From assembly GCF_004769405.1 (NCBI RefSeq), contig NZ_RQES01000018.1:186001-250000 (forward strand): a stretch of DNA of 64,000 bases, given 5' to 3'. Below the pieces are notes generated by a model. The model was not told the DNA's origin, ran no database searches, and was given only the letters and a program-made list of their open reading frames with translations. This DNA is from Leptospira selangorensis (GTDB taxonomy: Bacteria; Spirochaetota; Leptospiria; Leptospirales; Leptospiraceae). Below, piece by piece: positions 9,197-21,517 of this stretch (position 1 is the stretch's first letter; each line of letters starts with the position of its first letter). Position numbers and translations under genes: made by a program.

Positions 9197-9676
9197 TTAA
9201 TTAGGGATGCAGTCTATTTCTAGCCGAGTAAAGGTATGGTTCATCACAGTGCAGTTAGTCGATAAAGTTGCTGAATATCTAAAGAAGGTATTGGAAGTTC
9301 TGGTCAGAACACAATTAGTAGGATCATCCGGTTTATGAGAAGAGCCTAAATATAGATCAAGTGCTCCACCTACAGGAAATGTAAAAGGTGTGGTAGAAGG
9401 TACAGTTTCGATTTTAACCACGTAGTTAGCAGGGAAAATGTCGGGAAGATCTACAATGATCCCTTGTCCGGAAGAATTGTCCACATCGCAGGAAGTAATT
9501 AGCTGGTTATCTGCGGTAAATGTATCAAAGCTCACCTGAGCGAGATTTGTTCCTGGAGTTAAGTCAATATTTTGTAATAAAGGAAAAAGGAATGAATTCG
9601 GGATATCCTTTGGCTCTTCTCCGCATGCGAAAAATAGAAAGCTCGAAACCAATATAGCTGTTTTGCATAACTTCAT
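9197..9676 (-). CDS. Small lipoprotein of unknown function
   Basis: About 159 aa. The start at 9676 is chosen because it places MKLCKTAILVSS, a proper signal sequence, directly before the lipobox LFFAC; an in-frame ATG 54 bases upstream would add a non-signal extension and overlap the divergent transporter gene. The mature part is Thr/Ser/Asn-rich with four further cysteines, suggesting disulphides in an extracytoplasmic beta domain. No family is recognised. The ATG is only 20 bases from the start of the divergent MFS gene, so each promoter must lie inside or very near the other gene. Confidence 0.75.
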   Translation of the reverse strand: MKLCKTAILVSSFLFFACGEEPKDIPNSFLFPLLQNIDLTPGTNLAQVSFDTFTADNQLITSCDVDNSSGQGIIVDLPDIFPANYVVKIETVPSTTPFTFPVGGALDLYLGSSHKPDDPTNCVLTRTSNTFFRYSATLSTNCTVMNHTFTRLEIDCIPN

Positions 9677-9696
9677 CTTCCAAATAACAAGCAGGA

Positions 9697-10962
9697 ATGC
9701 GATATTTGAGCGATTTTTATCCCACGCCAAGGCACCGAATTGCGCTTGCCGGGGCAGTTGATTTTTATCAATCTTCTTCCGTGATTCTTTTTTATTATCT
9801 ATCTTCTATCTTGGGCCTACTTGCGGGAAATATGTTCAATTATACCGCCATTATTCTTTCCCAAAGTATTTCCAATTCTGATACATTTTCCGGTTGGGTA
9901 TTCTTTTTTGTATGTTTTCCTCTTCTGTTCTTAAGTTTCACTGCGGGAAGATTATTGGATAAATATTCCAGGAAATGGCTTCTTGCAGGGGCACAAATCT
10001 CTATGGCCTGCGGTTCCGGATTTGCGGCTCTCGCGTTACACTTGGAATGGATCTCTCCCGGAAAACCGTATCTTCTTCTTGTGTCCTCGGTTCTTTCCGG
10101 GATCGGACTTTCTTTTGTGATGCCCGGAAGATTTGCGATCCTGGGAGATCTATTAGAACATTCTAAAATAGGAAAACATAGCGTTTGGTTAAACACTCTT
10201 GTTCTTTTCGGTTATGGCCTTGCTCCTTTGGTGGCGGGTTATTTTAAGGAATACTTCTCCTTTAAATATGTTTTTATGAGCATAGGTTCTGCTTACATTC
10301 TAAGTGTTTTCTTTTTGGTCTTGATCCCGGTGCAGATGAGGGAAAGAAGTAAAACTTCTTCAGGACCCGGGATCTCGGAACTGGTTGAGTATTTAAAAAA
10401 TTCCACATTAGTTTCTCAGTTCTTATTATTAATGGGTGCAGTGGTTCTGTTAGTCGGTCCAGTCCAGGTGCTTCTACCTAAATACGCTAAAGAAGTCCTT
10501 GGATTAGGAGAAGGAGAAAGAGGTGCCTTACTTTCTGCTCTTGGGATCGGGCTTGTGATCGGAGGAGGAGCTACTTTTCTTCTTCATGGTTTAAGGAAGA
10601 AGGGGCATATTCTTTTCGGAACGGCGCTTTTCAGTTGTTTTCTATTCTCACTCATTCCTTTTCTTGCGGAAAGTCTGGTGCTCACTGCGGTTTGTTTTTT
10701 CGTATTTGGGTTTATGACCGGAGTGATCATTACTTTGATTCCGGCTGGGATCCAACAAAATACTGAAAATCATATCAGGGGAAGGATACTTTCTCTTTAT
10801 AGCTTGGTCTTTCTTTTGGTACCTGCATTCTCCGGGATTTTATCCGGATTTTTCTCGGATCGGATTGGAATTCCTTCCACATTCGTTTGGTCCGGATTCC
10901 TGGAAATGGGAGTATTGATCTATCTTAGCTGGAGAATGGACCAGGTGCGGAGCCATTATTAA
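9697..10962 (+). CDS. MFS-type transporter
   Basis: 421-aa inner-membrane protein with about 12 hydrophobic helices and the MFS loop 2-3 motif ([13 protein letters not shown] near 88-100, a variant of G-x-x-x-D-R-x-G-R-R/K). The second half repeats the pattern less well. It resembles the MFS_3/EntS-like permease class; substrate cannot be told. The N-terminal 28 residues are hydrophilic and long for the family, so the true start may be further inside (a GTG near 9780 is possible). It is followed 40 bases later by dapA, and may be the first gene of the dap-cda operon. Confidence 0.8.
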   Translation: MRYLSDFYPTPRHRIALAGAVDFYQSSSVILFYYLSSILGLLAGNMFNYTAIILSQSISNSDTFSGWVFFFVCFPLLFLSFTAGRLLDKYSRKWLLAGAQISMACGSGFAALALHLEWISPGKPYLLLVSSVLSGIGLSFVMPGRFAILGDLLEHSKIGKHSVWLNTLVLFGYGLAPLVAGYFKEYFSFKYVFMSIGSAYILSVFFLVLIPVQMRERSKTSSGPGISELVEYLKNSTLVSQFLLLMGAVVLLVGPVQVLLPKYAKEVLGLGEGERGALLSALGIGLVIGGGATFLLHGLRKKGHILFGTALFSCFLFSLIPFLAESLVLTAVCFFVFGFMTGVIITLIPAGIQQNTENHIRGRILSLYSLVFLLVPAFSGILSGFFSDRIGIPSTFVWSGFLEMGVLIYLSWRMDQVRSHY

Positions 10963-11002
10963 ACGGTTGCCAAATCGCCCTGGGATCAGGAATTTATATA
11001 TT

Positions 11003-11887
11003 ATGTTTCAAGGCGTATTTACTGCCATTATTACCCCATTCCGGAACGGGAAAATAGACTATGATTCCTATTTTTCTCTTTTGGACAAACAAATCCAAGC
11101 AAGGGTAAGCGGAGTGGTGCCTTGCGGTACCACTGGCGAATCTCCTACTCTTTCTCATGAAGAACACGCGGAACTGATCCGCGAAACCGTGAAACATGTC
11201 AAAAAGCGTATTTTGGTCGTGGCTGGCACCGGTTCCAACTCTACTAGAGAAGCTGTTGAGCTGACCGAAGCTGCCTGTAAGGATGGAGTGGACGGGATTC
11301 TACAAGTGAATCCATATTATAATAAACCTACTCAAGAAGGTTTGTATCTTCATTTTAAAGAGATCGCAGATCATTCTTCTGTTCCTGTGATGTTGTATAA
11401 TATTCCAGGAAGAACTTCCGTAAATTTATTACCGGAAACCGTTCTTAGACTTTCAGAACATCCTAAAATCAGATCTATGAAAGAAGCTACCGGGGATCTA
11501 GGACAAATGTCAAAATTGATCTCTTTGGTTGGCGATAAGATGACTGTTCTTTCCGGAGACGATAACTTAACTCTTCCTCTTCTCTCCTTAGGTGGAAAAG
11601 GTGTGGTGTCTGTGATCTCGAATCTATTTCCGGAAAGTTTGGTAAAATTAGTGGAGTCCTTTCAGAAAGGGGATATGGCTGCGGCTCAAAAGATCCATTA
11701 TGATTTTATAGAATTATTTGCATTAGCATTTATAGAAACAAATCCGATCCCGATCAAAGCAGTGATGAGTTGGCATGGATTCTGTTCGGGTGAGATCCGT
11801 CTTCCGATGACTTCTCTGAGCGCCGGTCCCGGAGCAGATCGTTTGAAAAAAACGGTTTCCGATCTATTAGCAAAAGGTTATAAATAA
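11003..11887 (+). CDS. dapA: 4-hydroxy-tetrahydrodipicolinate synthase
   Basis: Condenses pyruvate and aspartate semialdehyde, the first committed step to meso-diaminopimelate and lysine. Seen: GTTGES with Thr43-Thr44, Tyr132 in LYNIPGRTS and the Schiff-base Lys160 in MKEATGD, all in their normal places for a protein of about 294 aa. The ORF is open 12 codons further upstream, but the ATG at 11003 aligns with the family N-terminus ([13 protein letters not shown]) and has AGGA 11 bases before it. dapB follows 10 bases after the stop, so the two are an operon that supplies peptidoglycan cross-linking DAP. Confidence 0.97.
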   Translation: MFQGVFTAIITPFRNGKIDYDSYFSLLDKQIQARVSGVVPCGTTGESPTLSHEEHAELIRETVKHVKKRILVVAGTGSNSTREAVELTEAACKDGVDGILQVNPYYNKPTQEGLYLHFKEIADHSSVPVMLYNIPGRTSVNLLPETVLRLSEHPKIRSMKEATGDLGQMSKLISLVGDKMTVLSGDDNLTLPLLSLGGKGVVSVISNLFPESLVKLVESFQKGDMAAAQKIHYDFIELFALAFIETNPIPIKAVMSWHGFCSGEIRLPMTSLSAGPGADRLKKTVSDLLAKGYK

Positions 11888-11897
11888 GGAATTCGAT

Positions 11898-12704
11898 TTG
11901 GCCCGCAAGAATCGTGTCGCAGTCATTGGTGCTTCTGGAAGAATGGGGAAGGCTATTATCCAAGTCCTTTCTCAATCTAAAGTTTCGGAACTTTCCGCTG
12001 CGGTAGTAGGTAAGGGTTCCGTTTATCTAGGTTTGGATTCCGGTTTACATTCCGGACTCAAGCAGAATGAAATTTTGTTTTCGGACGATCTTTCTAAATC
12101 CATTTCTGAATCAGATACTGTAATCGATTTTTCTATTAGAGAAGTTCTATCAGACGTTTTAGCTGTCTGTAAGGAATTCAAAAAACCTGTTGTGGTTGGA
12201 ACAACCGGTCTTGTAGAAACTCATAAAGAATTATTAAAAGAAACTTCTAAAAGTATTCCGATCGTGTATTCTCCTAATATGTCCATCGGGGTGAATCTTC
12301 TTTTTAAACTGACTGAGATCGCCGCAAAAGTGATGGGAGATCTGGCAGACATCGAGATACAAGATATACATCATCGTCATAAAAAAGATGCTCCTTCCGG
12401 AACTGCAGAAAAATTGAAAGCGATCCTTTTGGAGACTCTGTCAAGGACGGAGTCGAATATTGTACATGGTCGCCATGGAATTCTACCGGAAAGAGATCCT
12501 AAAGAAATCGCGATCCATACTCTCAGAGCGGGAGAAGTGATCGGAGATCATACTGTCTATTTTTTTACTCCGGAAGAAAGAGTGGAAATTTCTCATAAGG
12601 CCCAGGACAGAAAAACATTCGCAGTCGGTTCCGTTAAGGCCGCCGAATTTTTGATCGGAAGAGAAAAAGGCCTCTATGATATGTTTTCCGTATTAGGGTT
12701 ATAA
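11898..12704 (+). CDS. dapB: 4-hydroxy-tetrahydrodipicolinate reductase
   Basis: NAD(P)H-dependent second enzyme of the DAP pathway. Motifs: Rossmann GASGRMG at residues 10-16 and the substrate-binding/catalytic signature [13 protein letters not shown] near 158-170. Length 268 aa is normal. The start codon is TTG (11898), right for the family N-terminus ([14 protein letters not shown]), with AAGGA about 10 bases upstream in the end of dapA. It lies in the middle of a plus-strand operon, directly before cdaA. Confidence 0.97.
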   Translation: MARKNRVAVIGASGRMGKAIIQVLSQSKVSELSAAVVGKGSVYLGLDSGLHSGLKQNEILFSDDLSKSISESDTVIDFSIREVLSDVLAVCKEFKKPVVVGTTGLVETHKELLKETSKSIPIVYSPNMSIGVNLLFKLTEIAAKVMGDLADIEIQDIHHRHKKDAPSGTAEKLKAILLETLSRTESNIVHGRHGILPERDPKEIAIHTLRAGEVIGDHTVYFFTPEERVEISHKAQDRKTFAVGSVKAAEFLIGREKGLYDMFSVLGL

Positions 12705-12714
12705 GGTTCCAGGA

Positions 12715-13554
12715 ATGGATTTTTTAAAAAACATCAGTTTATTCCAAAGTGATAAGTTCGGGATCGTGATGATCCTGGATATTCTGATCGTTAGTTTTTT
12801 AATTTATCAATTTTATTCCACCATTCGTCGGACAAGAGGGGTTCAACTTCTTTTGGGGATCGGTCTTATTTGGGTGCTTGGGATTTTTGCTCAAACCTTG
12901 AATTTTGAACTTTTGGATTGGATTATCGATAATATCCGCCCGGCACTTGTGTTTGCGATTATAGTTCTTCTTCAGCCTGAACTTCGTAAGATTACCGGTG
13001 ATATGGCGAGACTTAGGTTATTTCGTCCTTTCCTTTTAAAAACTGCCACCGACCTAGATGAGATTGTAGAAGCATCTAAGATCATGGCTAAAAACAAAAC
13101 CGGTTCTTTGATCGCGATCGTTAGAGAGCATAGTCTTAAAGATATCGCAGAGCAAGCGGTTCAGTTGGATGCAATTCTTTCCACAAGCCTTCTTCTTACA
13201 ATCTTCAAAAAGAACACTGCACTTCATGACGGAGCAGTCATCATAGAACAGAACCGGATCGCATGCGCGGGTGCTTTCTTACCGATGGCCACGAATTTGG
13301 ACGATGCAAGAATGGGTGCAAGACATAGAGCGGCGCTCGGTATCGCAGAAGAATCGGACGCAGTGATCGTTGTAACTTCGGAAGAGACCGGAGAAATTTC
13401 GGTCTGTCACGACGGAGAAATGATCCATCCTGTAAAACCGATCGAATTAAAAAATCTTTTGAACACGATCCTCCATGAGAAAAAAGCAGGACCGGGAAAT
13501 CCGAATGCTGACAAAAAGTTTGAGTCGGAAGAAGTAGAGGAGTCCCATGATTAA
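12715..13554 (+). CDS. cdaA: Diadenylate cyclase CdaA (c-di-AMP synthase)
   Basis: Makes the second messenger c-di-AMP from two ATP. Three N-terminal membrane helices (about 18-90) are followed by the DAC/DisA_N domain, with the catalytic DGA motif near residue 169 and RHR near 203 both intact. Length 279 aa fits CdaA of the membrane-bound class. The gene overlaps the next one, its CdaR-type regulator, by 8 bases. c-di-AMP generally controls potassium, osmolyte and wall homeostasis; placement directly after dapAB fits a wall link. No c-di-AMP phosphodiesterase gene is visible in this window. Confidence 0.95.
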   Translation: MDFLKNISLFQSDKFGIVMILDILIVSFLIYQFYSTIRRTRGVQLLLGIGLIWVLGIFAQTLNFELLDWIIDNIRPALVFAIIVLLQPELRKITGDMARLRLFRPFLLKTATDLDEIVEASKIMAKNKTGSLIAIVREHSLKDIAEQAVQLDAILSTSLLLTIFKKNTALHDGAVIIEQNRIACAGAFLPMATNLDDARMGARHRAALGIAEESDAVIVVTSEETGEISVCHDGEMIHPVKPIELKNLLNTILHEKKAGPGNPNADKKFESEEVEESHD

Positions 13555-14611
13555 GGCTCTTCTGAACAACTGGCAGGCAAAACTCGGCTCCATCATTCTT
13601 GCCACATTATTCTATATCAATTTACAAAATTCTAAAATTCTAGTAAGAGAAGTAAATATAAAGATAGAATATCCTAAATTAAGTGGCGGGCTTATCATCG
13701 CTAAAGGATCCGACACTACTTTTCCCGTTAAGGTAGAAGGTGTTCGAGACTATGTGAACTTCTACACTCCTTCCTTAAAGGCTTATATTTCTCCCGCTGA
13801 TCTTCATCCTGGGGAGAATATCGTAAACGTGGTCCGATTTGGGGGCACGACTCCAGGTTTAAGAATTTCTAAAATCCCTGGAAAAGAAAAAGTTAAGATC
13901 ATAGTAGAATCAAATGTGAGTAGGACTCTTATAATTGAGCCTAAACTTGCGGGAGACCCTCCTAAAGATTATATTAAGTCTTCTCATTTCGTTTCGCCTA
14001 CGAGCCTGGTGGTTGTAGGAAATCCTTCCGAGTTTGATAAGGTTGGGCGAATAGTCAGTCTACCTTCTATCTCTTTGAAAGATAAAACAAAAACATTCAC
14101 TCAGAAATTTAAGGTCCCGGATCTACCTGCGGGTTTAAGATACAGGGATAATATTAAAGAAGTTTCAGTAACAGTGAATATCGTAGCGGATTCTTCTACC
14201 CCTGGAGAAAGTATAGTTCTGGGTGTTCCGGTAAAATGCCAAAACCTGGATAAAAGTTTAGAAGCAGAATTTTCGGAACAGGAAGTTTCCGTAAAACTAC
14301 AATCCAAAACTCCGTTAAGAAGTATCCAGATCATCAAAGGTCTAAATGCTAGCGTGGTATGTTCTCATAAATACGATCCTAAAACCAAAAAGATCCTTCC
14401 GGATGGTAAACCGGTGGTCGCAAAAGTACGTTTGGAAAAAGCGCCTAGTTTAAAATCCGTAGAGATCCAGGGAGTATTCCCGGATCGAATTTCCATCCTA
14501 TATCGAGTCCGTCCGGACATTGGATCAGGTGGGACCGGAAGTGAAGATGGGGGAGATGGAAACTCGGATCCGGGTTCGGAAGAACCTTTGCCGGAGCCTG
14601 AGGAAGAATGA
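13547..14611 (+). CDS. cdaR: YbbR-domain protein, CdaR-type regulator of CdaA
   Basis: 354 aa. One N-terminal membrane helix (about 12-28) precedes two or three YbbR beta-domains (about 35-300), as in CdaR, which binds CdaA from outside the membrane and tunes its activity. The C-terminal 35 residues are a low-complexity tail of Gly/Ser/Asp/Glu/Pro that is unusual for the family. Its start overlaps cdaA by 8 bases and its stop overlaps acpS by 4 (ATGA), so translation of all three is coupled. Assignment to CdaR rests on the YbbR domains plus cdaA adjacency. Confidence 0.85.
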   Translation: MIKALLNNWQAKLGSIILATLFYINLQNSKILVREVNIKIEYPKLSGGLIIAKGSDTTFPVKVEGVRDYVNFYTPSLKAYISPADLHPGENIVNVVRFGGTTPGLRISKIPGKEKVKIIVESNVSRTLIIEPKLAGDPPKDYIKSSHFVSPTSLVVVGNPSEFDKVGRIVSLPSISLKDKTKTFTQKFKVPDLPAGLRYRDNIKEVSVTVNIVADSSTPGESIVLGVPVKCQNLDKSLEAEFSEQEVSVKLQSKTPLRSIQIIKGLNASVVCSHKYDPKTKKILPDGKPVVAKVRLEKAPSLKSVEIQGVFPDRISILYRVRPDIGSGGTGSEDGGDGNSDPGSEEPLPEPEEE

Positions 14612-14988
14612 AAATCACCATCGGGAATGATATAGTAGAAAATTCTAGGATCAGAGACTTGCTCGATAAACATGGAGAAAGATTTCTGAAAAGAGTATTT
14701 TCAGAAACTGAGATAGCTTACTGCTCAGGTAGAAAAGATCCTGTCCCTCATCTTAGCGGAAGATTTTGTGTGAAGGAAGCATTCATCAAGGCCATAGAAC
14801 CCGGAGACAAGGTGATCCTCGATATGAGAGAAATCGAACTTTTCGGGAAGGATTTCGGAAAAAAAGAATTGGTACTTCACGGAAAATCGAAAGAATTGTT
14901 CCTCGAGAAAGGCTATAGCGGTGTTTCCGTGTCCATCAGCCATGCGGAAAATTATTCCACTGCAGTTGTCGTTCTCTATAAGGAGTGA
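14608..14988 (+). CDS. acpS: Holo-[acyl-carrier-protein] synthase
   Basis: Transfers phosphopantetheine from CoA to acyl carrier protein. Seen: GNDIVE with Asp8 and the WxxKEA-type helix CVKEAF with Lys56-Glu57, both metal/CoA ligands of the AcpS family. Length 126 aa is normal. It is the last of the cdaA-cdaR-acpS trio coupled by an ATGA overlap. In many Firmicutes acpS also sits near wall genes. A TPR gene starts 6 bases after its stop. Confidence 0.95.
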   Translation: MKITIGNDIVENSRIRDLLDKHGERFLKRVFSETEIAYCSGRKDPVPHLSGRFCVKEAFIKAIEPGDKVILDMREIELFGKDFGKKELVLHGKSKELFLEKGYSGVSVSISHAENYSTAVVVLYKE

Positions 14989-14994
14989 GCTAAA

Positions 14995-15216
14995 ATGGTC
15001 ACCGAGTCTTTTAAACAAACTCTTAAATTGTACGACGAAGGTCTCGCACTGTACAAGAATAGAAAGTTCAAGGAAGCTTGGGAACTATTCAAAAAAGCAG
15101 TTGAGATCACTCCGAACGACGGGCCTTCTAAAAAATATATAGGACGCTGCGAAGCATTTATCGCGAATCCTCCACCTGAAGATTGGGATGGGGTTTTCGA
15201 GATGAAAACGAAATAA
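14995..15216 (+). CDS. Stand-alone TPR protein resembling the C-terminal tail of class III cyclases
   Basis: 73 aa. A TPR hairpin (YDEGLALYKNRKFKEAWELF, then KAVEITPNDGPSKKYIGRC) is followed by NPPPEDWDGVFEMKTK. This whole arrangement, ending in NPPP-x-DWDGV and a terminal T-x-K, is known as the C-terminal tail of many bacterial adenylate/guanylate cyclases, but here it stands alone with its own ATG and an AAGGAG about 9 bases upstream (14981-14986). It lies between acpS and a bactofilin in a tight operon. Role unknown; a protein-protein adaptor is the likeliest guess. The CHASE2 cyclase in this window lacks this tail. Confidence 0.85.
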   Translation: MVTESFKQTLKLYDEGLALYKNRKFKEAWELFKKAVEITPNDGPSKKYIGRCEAFIANPPPEDWDGVFEMKTK

Positions 15217-15225
15217 TCTGGTATC

Positions 15226-15609
15226 ATGTCAAAAAAAGCCGCAACCGCATCCAAACCAAGCCGCACTGTAACCGAATTCGGGACAATCTCCACTGTATTA
15301 GGAAGAGAAACCCATTTTTCAGGAATTCTGAACTTCAAAAAACCTTTGGAAATCTCAGGTGAATTCCAGGGAGAAATAGAATCCGAAGGATTTCTATTAG
15401 TAAGCGAAGGAGCAAAGGTCAGAGCTAATATTAAAGCTGGGACTGTAATCGTAGGTGGAGAGATCACAGGTAATGTGATCGCTACCCAAAGATTAGAAAT
15501 GCTTCCTAGCGGAAAAGTAAACGGAAACATCAAGACTGCAAAGCTGCAAATTGCCGACGGAGTGATCTTCGAAGGTAACTGCGAAATGATCCTGCCTAAT
15601 AAGGATTGA
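15226..15609 (+). CDS. Bactofilin
   Basis: 127-aa bactofilin-domain protein (DUF583/pfam04519): hydrophilic N-terminus, then a beta-helix made of repeated turns (FSGILNF..LEISGEFQGEIES..LLVSEGAKVRANIKA..VIVGGEITGNV) between about 25 and 120. Bactofilins form cytoskeletal filaments at the membrane and in spirochaetes help set the helical cell shape; one is known to affect cell helix in Leptospira. It is cotranscribed with the small TPR gene (9-base gap) and sits between the cda/acpS cluster and rpsB. No M23 peptidase gene, a common bactofilin neighbour, is seen here. Confidence 0.9.
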   Translation: MSKKAATASKPSRTVTEFGTISTVLGRETHFSGILNFKKPLEISGEFQGEIESEGFLLVSEGAKVRANIKAGTVIVGGEITGNVIATQRLEMLPSGKVNGNIKTAKLQIADGVIFEGNCEMILPNKD

Positions 15610-15631
15610 CCCTTCGGTCCGACCTGAAAAA

Positions 15632-15892
15632 TTGGTATCTGCCAGCCCGAAACGACCTATGGACGGCGGAAAAGCGGCCAAAATCGCATTAGCCATCTTA
15701 TTAGGAACCTTGGCCGGAGCCGTAGTCGGAGTAATTATCGACAACGTTTTTGGGGTCCATATCCTCTCCGTCTACCTCTTACAAGAACCGGTTCGGCTGG
15801 AACTTTACGTAATTAAAGTCGAAGCACAAGTTACCCCTGCAAGTCTCTTGGGACTTGTGGCGACATTGTTCTTCGTACTAAAAAAGGGGTAA
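15632..15892 (+). CDS. Small two-helix membrane protein, DUF4321-like
   Basis: 86 aa with two hydrophobic helices (about 17-38 and 65-82) and a basic N-terminus; general shape fits the DUF4321 family, whose function is not known. The start could be TTG at 15632 or ATG at 15659; neither has a clear ribosome-binding site. It fills the gap between the bactofilin and rpsB, 7 bases before rpsB, and so is expressed with both. Confidence 0.7.
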   Translation: MVSASPKRPMDGGKAAKIALAILLGTLAGAVVGVIIDNVFGVHILSVYLLQEPVRLELYVIKVEAQVTPASLLGLVATLFFVLKKG

Positions 15893-15899
15893 ACAACTC

Positions 15900-16793
15900 A
15901 TGTCAGTAATTTCCATGAAAAACCTTCTGGAAACCGGAGTTCACTTCGGTCACCAGACAAGAAAATGGAATCCGAAAATGGCTCCCTATGTCTTCACAGC
16001 AAGAAACGGGATCCATATCATCGACCTTCAAAAGACCGTTCAAAAAGCTAAAGAAGCTTATGACGCGTTGAAGAAGATTACTTCCGAAGGAAAAAAAGTC
16101 CTATTTGTAGGAACTAAAAAGCAAGCGAGAGGAGCTATCGAAAGAGAAGCACTCCGTTGTAGTATGTTCTTCATCAATAACCGCTGGCCGGGCGGACTTT
16201 TAACTAACTGGAATACAGTTAAAAAATCCATCGCTCGTTTGAAAAAACTAGAGGGAATGGAAACAGACAATACCTTCGAAAAAGAAGTAAAAACTAAAAA
16301 AGAAGTTTTATCTCTTCGTAGAGAGCTAGACAAACTCCGCAAAACTTTGGGCGGGATCAAGGACATGACCAGCATTCCTGAAATTCTTTTCGTGATCGAT
16401 CCTAAGAAAGAAGAGATCGCAGTAAAAGAAGCTCGTAAACTTGGTCTAAAAATTTTCGCAGTGGTTGATACTAACTGTGATCCTGAATTGATCGATTATC
16501 CAATCCCAGGTAACGACGACGCGATCCGTGCGATCTCCTTATTCCTTGAAACCATGTCTAACGCGGTAATCGAAGGAACAGGTGGAGTTGTCGAACAACC
16601 TCGCTTCAGCGAAGATCTGGATTCAGAAGCACTTGCTTTGGAATACCAAGGTGAGTACGACGAAAGTGGTAAGTTCATTATGGACGAGGATCCGGTCGCT
16701 TCTAAAAAAGAAGAAGCTCCAGCGGCTCCTGCTGCAGCACCAGCTGCAACTCCAGAAACTCCTGCAGCTATTGAAATCGATAAAGGCGAGTAA
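15900..16793 (+). CDS. rpsB: 30S ribosomal protein S2
   Basis: Ribosomal protein uS2. Typical opening [22 protein letters not shown] and [11 protein letters not shown] and D..E..A..EA..L...A..D.N.D P signatures are present. It is 297 aa, longer than the usual 230-260, because of a C-terminal extension rich in Ala, Pro and Glu (about 255-297). The first ATG (15900) precedes MSVISMKNL; residue 6 is a second possible start. Followed by tsf, the normal order. Confidence 0.97.
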   Translation: MSVISMKNLLETGVHFGHQTRKWNPKMAPYVFTARNGIHIIDLQKTVQKAKEAYDALKKITSEGKKVLFVGTKKQARGAIEREALRCSMFFINNRWPGGLLTNWNTVKKSIARLKKLEGMETDNTFEKEVKTKKEVLSLRRELDKLRKTLGGIKDMTSIPEILFVIDPKKEEIAVKEARKLGLKIFAVVDTNCDPELIDYPIPGNDDAIRAISLFLETMSNAVIEGTGGVVEQPRFSEDLDSEALALEYQGEYDESGKFIMDEDPVASKKEEAPAAPAAAPAATPETPAAIEIDKGE

Positions 16794-16804
16794 GAGGGAA
16801 GATC

Positions 16805-17404
16805 ATGTCAGCATCTACTACCGACCTTATTAAGGAACTAAGAGACCGCACCGGTGCGGGATTGATGGATTGTAAAAAAGCTCTTATAGAGAATAATAAC
16901 GATCTAGACAAATCTGCAGACTGGTTGCGTGAAAAAGGGATCGCTAAGGCTTCTAAAAAAGCGGGACGCGTGACCAAAGAAGGAAGAAATATTTCCTATA
17001 TCCACGGAGATGGAAAGATCGGAGTTCTACTCGAGCTCAACTCTGAAACTGACTTCGTTGCACGTAACGAGGCTTTTGAAGCTCTCGGAAAAGAGATCTG
17101 TCTGCAAATCGCAGCTATGGCTCCTTTATACGTAAGCGAAGAACAAGTTCCTGCAGAAGATATCGAGCGTGAAACTAAGGTTTTGGAAGCTCAATTAAAA
17201 GAAGAAGGTAAAAAACCGGAACAGATCGAAAAGATCATTCCGGGAAAAATCAAAAAGTATTTCTCCGAAGTATGCCTTTTGAACCAAGCCTTCATCAAGG
17301 ATAATACTAAGACCGTTGACGATCTGGTTAAGGAAGCTATCGCGAAATTCGGTGAAAATATCATCGTAGCTCGTTTTGCTCGTTTCCAGGTAGGCGGCGC
17401 ATAA
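16805..17404 (+). CDS. tsf: Translation elongation factor Ts
   Basis: Guanine nucleotide exchange factor for EF-Tu. Signatures: LR(D/E)RTGAGLMDCKKAL near residue 12-25 and ELNSETDFVARNEAF near 79-93, the latter holding the EF-Tu contact TDFV. At 199 aa it is the short form (as in Thermus), with only one core subdomain, compared with about 280 aa in E. coli. It starts 11 bases after rpsB. Confidence 0.97.
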   Translation: MSASTTDLIKELRDRTGAGLMDCKKALIENNNDLDKSADWLREKGIAKASKKAGRVTKEGRNISYIHGDGKIGVLLELNSETDFVARNEAFEALGKEICLQIAAMAPLYVSEEQVPAEDIERETKVLEAQLKEEGKKPEQIEKIIPGKIKKYFSEVCLLNQAFIKDNTKTVDDLVKEAIAKFGENIIVARFARFQVGGA

Positions 17405-18704
<1,300 letters not shown>

Positions 18705-18706
18705 GC

Positions 18707-19424
18707 TTGGCTTCTTCCAAAAAAAAAATCCCCCGTCACGTGGCGGTCATCATGGACGGGAACGGAAGATGGGCGACATCTAAAGGACTTTCCAGATCCG
18801 AAGGGCATAGAGCCGGTGCAGACGCAATTGATCGTCTGATGGATTCTAGTCTTTCCTTAGGTTTAGAAGTAGTTTCCCTATACGCATTCTCCACAGAAAA
18901 CTGGAAACGCCCGATCACAGAGATCAGATCCATATTTAATCTACTAGTGGAATTTATAGATTCCCGTTTGGATAAGATCCACGCGAAAGGGATCCGAATA
19001 TTACATTCCGGTTCTAGAAAAAAATTAAGCTCTTTGGTTTTATCTAAAATCGATCATGCAGCTGAGATCACCCGCAAAAACCGCAAATTAACTGTGAACT
19101 TTTGTTTAAATTACGGGTCCCAGGAAGAGATTTTAAGCGCGTTTTCCAGATTAGCGGAAGAAAGAAAGAAGAAGTCCATCTCCATCCAAAAACCGATCAG
19201 CACAAAAGAACTCGAAAAATATTTGTATACGTACCCCCTTCCGGCAGTAGATTTATTGATTAGAACCGCTGGGGAGAGGAGATTATCCAATTTCCTTCTA
19301 TGGCAATCCGCTTATGCGGAGCTTTTTTTTACTGAAAATCTTTGGCCTGAATTCGGAGACAAGGATCTGAGAGAGGCGCTGGATTGGTTCGCAAGAAGGA
19401 CCCGAAAATTCGGAGGTTTAGAGA

Positions 19425-19432
<8 letters not shown>
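18707..19432 (+). CDS. uppS: Undecaprenyl diphosphate synthase (cis-prenyltransferase)
   Basis: Adds isopentenyl units to farnesyl-PP to form C55-PP, the carrier for peptidoglycan and LPS sugars. Signatures: MDGNGRWA (Asp of the substrate site) near 17-24, FSTENWKRP and RTAGERRLSNFLLWQSAYAE near 186-205. Length 241 aa is normal. The start is TTG at 18707, 2 bases after the frr stop. It overlaps cdsA by 8 bases. Its substrates come from the MEP pathway, two genes of which (dxr, dxs) are also here. Confidence 0.96.
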
Positions 19433-20339
<907 letters not shown>

Positions 20340-20347
20340 CTAACAAT

Positions 20348-21517
20348 ATGAAAAGAGGCGTCTCTATACTGGGTGCCTCCGGATCGGTAGGAGAGTCCAC
20401 TCTCAAAATACTCCGCCTTTTTCCGGAAGAGTTTCGGTTAATATCTTTCAGCGTACATTCCAATTTACAAAAAGCGGAATCTATCGCCAAGGAATTCCAA
20501 CCGGATGTTCTATGTATCAGTTCTGAAACTGCGGATAGAACTGTTCTTGGAAGCAAGATCGGAAATACAAAGGTGTTATACGGATCTAAAAGTTTAGAAG
20601 AGATCGTTTCTGCTCCGGAAATAGAAACCGTTGTCACAGCAGTTGTTGGTGCAAGCGGCATACGACCTACTGTTGCTGCAATCCGCGCAGGTAAAAAGAT
20701 TGGGATAGCAAATAAGGAAACCTTAGTAAGTTGCGGACCTTATATCAAAAGTTTATTAGAAAATTCTAAATCATCTCTTGTTCCTGTGGACTCGGAACAT
20801 AATGCACTCTTCCAACTTTTAGAAAATATGAAGAAGGACTCACTCGAAAGAATAGTCCTGACTGCTTCCGGTGGACCTTTTCGTAAACTTCCTGTCGAGG
20901 ATCTTCCGAAAGTAACTATCGAACAGGCGCTAAAACATCCTACCTGGAATATGGGGCCTAAGATCACGATCGATTCCGCCGGGATGATCAATAAAGGATT
21001 AGAGGTTATAGAGGCTCATTTTCTTTTCGGGTTTTCTTATGATAAGATAGGTGTAGTCATCCATCCCCAAAGTATTGCTCACGGTTTGGTTGAGACCAAG
21101 GATGGAGCAAGTTTTGTATACGCTTCTTATCCGGACATGATCTTTCCTGTGGCGCATTCATTATATTATCCTAAAATAGTTCCTAAAGTTTTGAGATCTC
21201 ATCCTGCCACTTCTTGGGGGACTTTGGAATTTTTAGAACCGGATATGGAAAGATATCCAGGTTTGGCGTTGGCGTATGAGACCGGAAGAGCGGGAGGCAC
21301 CGCTCCTTCTATCTTTAATGCCGCGAACGAAGTGGCTGTTGAATTATTCTTACAAGGTAAAATTCTTTTTACGGAAATACCTTCTCTCATTCGAAATGTT
21401 TTGGAAAAAATTCCGAATTCATTTCCGGAAGATTTAGAAGGGTACGAAGAAGCGGATAGAAAGGCCAGAGAATTGGCCTTCCATTTCTCTAAAGATAAGG
21501 TAGTGCATTTATGTTAG
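20348..21517 (+). CDS. dxr: 1-deoxy-D-xylulose 5-phosphate reductoisomerase
   Basis: Second enzyme of the MEP isoprenoid pathway (NADPH and divalent metal). Motifs: nucleotide site [11 protein letters not shown] near residue 9-19 (the usual GSTGSIG varies), NKETLVSCG near 122, and metal/substrate segments DSEHNALFQ near 149 and TASGGPF near 175. 389 aa is normal. It begins 8 bases after cdsA and overlaps the next gene by 7 bases. Confidence 0.96.
   Translation: MKRGVSILGASGSVGESTLKILRLFPEEFRLISFSVHSNLQKAESIAKEFQPDVLCISSETADRTVLGSKIGNTKVLYGSKSLEEIVSAPEIETVVTAVVGASGIRPTVAAIRAGKKIGIANKETLVSCGPYIKSLLENSKSSLVPVDSEHNALFQLLENMKKDSLERIVLTASGGPFRKLPVEDLPKVTIEQALKHPTWNMGPKITIDSAGMINKGLEVIEAHFLFGFSYDKIGVVIHPQSIAHGLVETKDGASFVYASYPDMIFPVAHSLYYPKIVPKVLRSHPATSWGTLEFLEPDMERYPGLALAYETGRAGGTAPSIFNAANEVAVELFLQGKILFTEIPSLIRNVLEKIPNSFPEDLEGYEEADRKARELAFHFSKDKVVHLC

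Noticed and set aside
14725..15533. Minus-strand ORFs opposite acpS, TPR and bactofilin
   Set aside because: Opposite strand to conserved genes; composition of a shadow.
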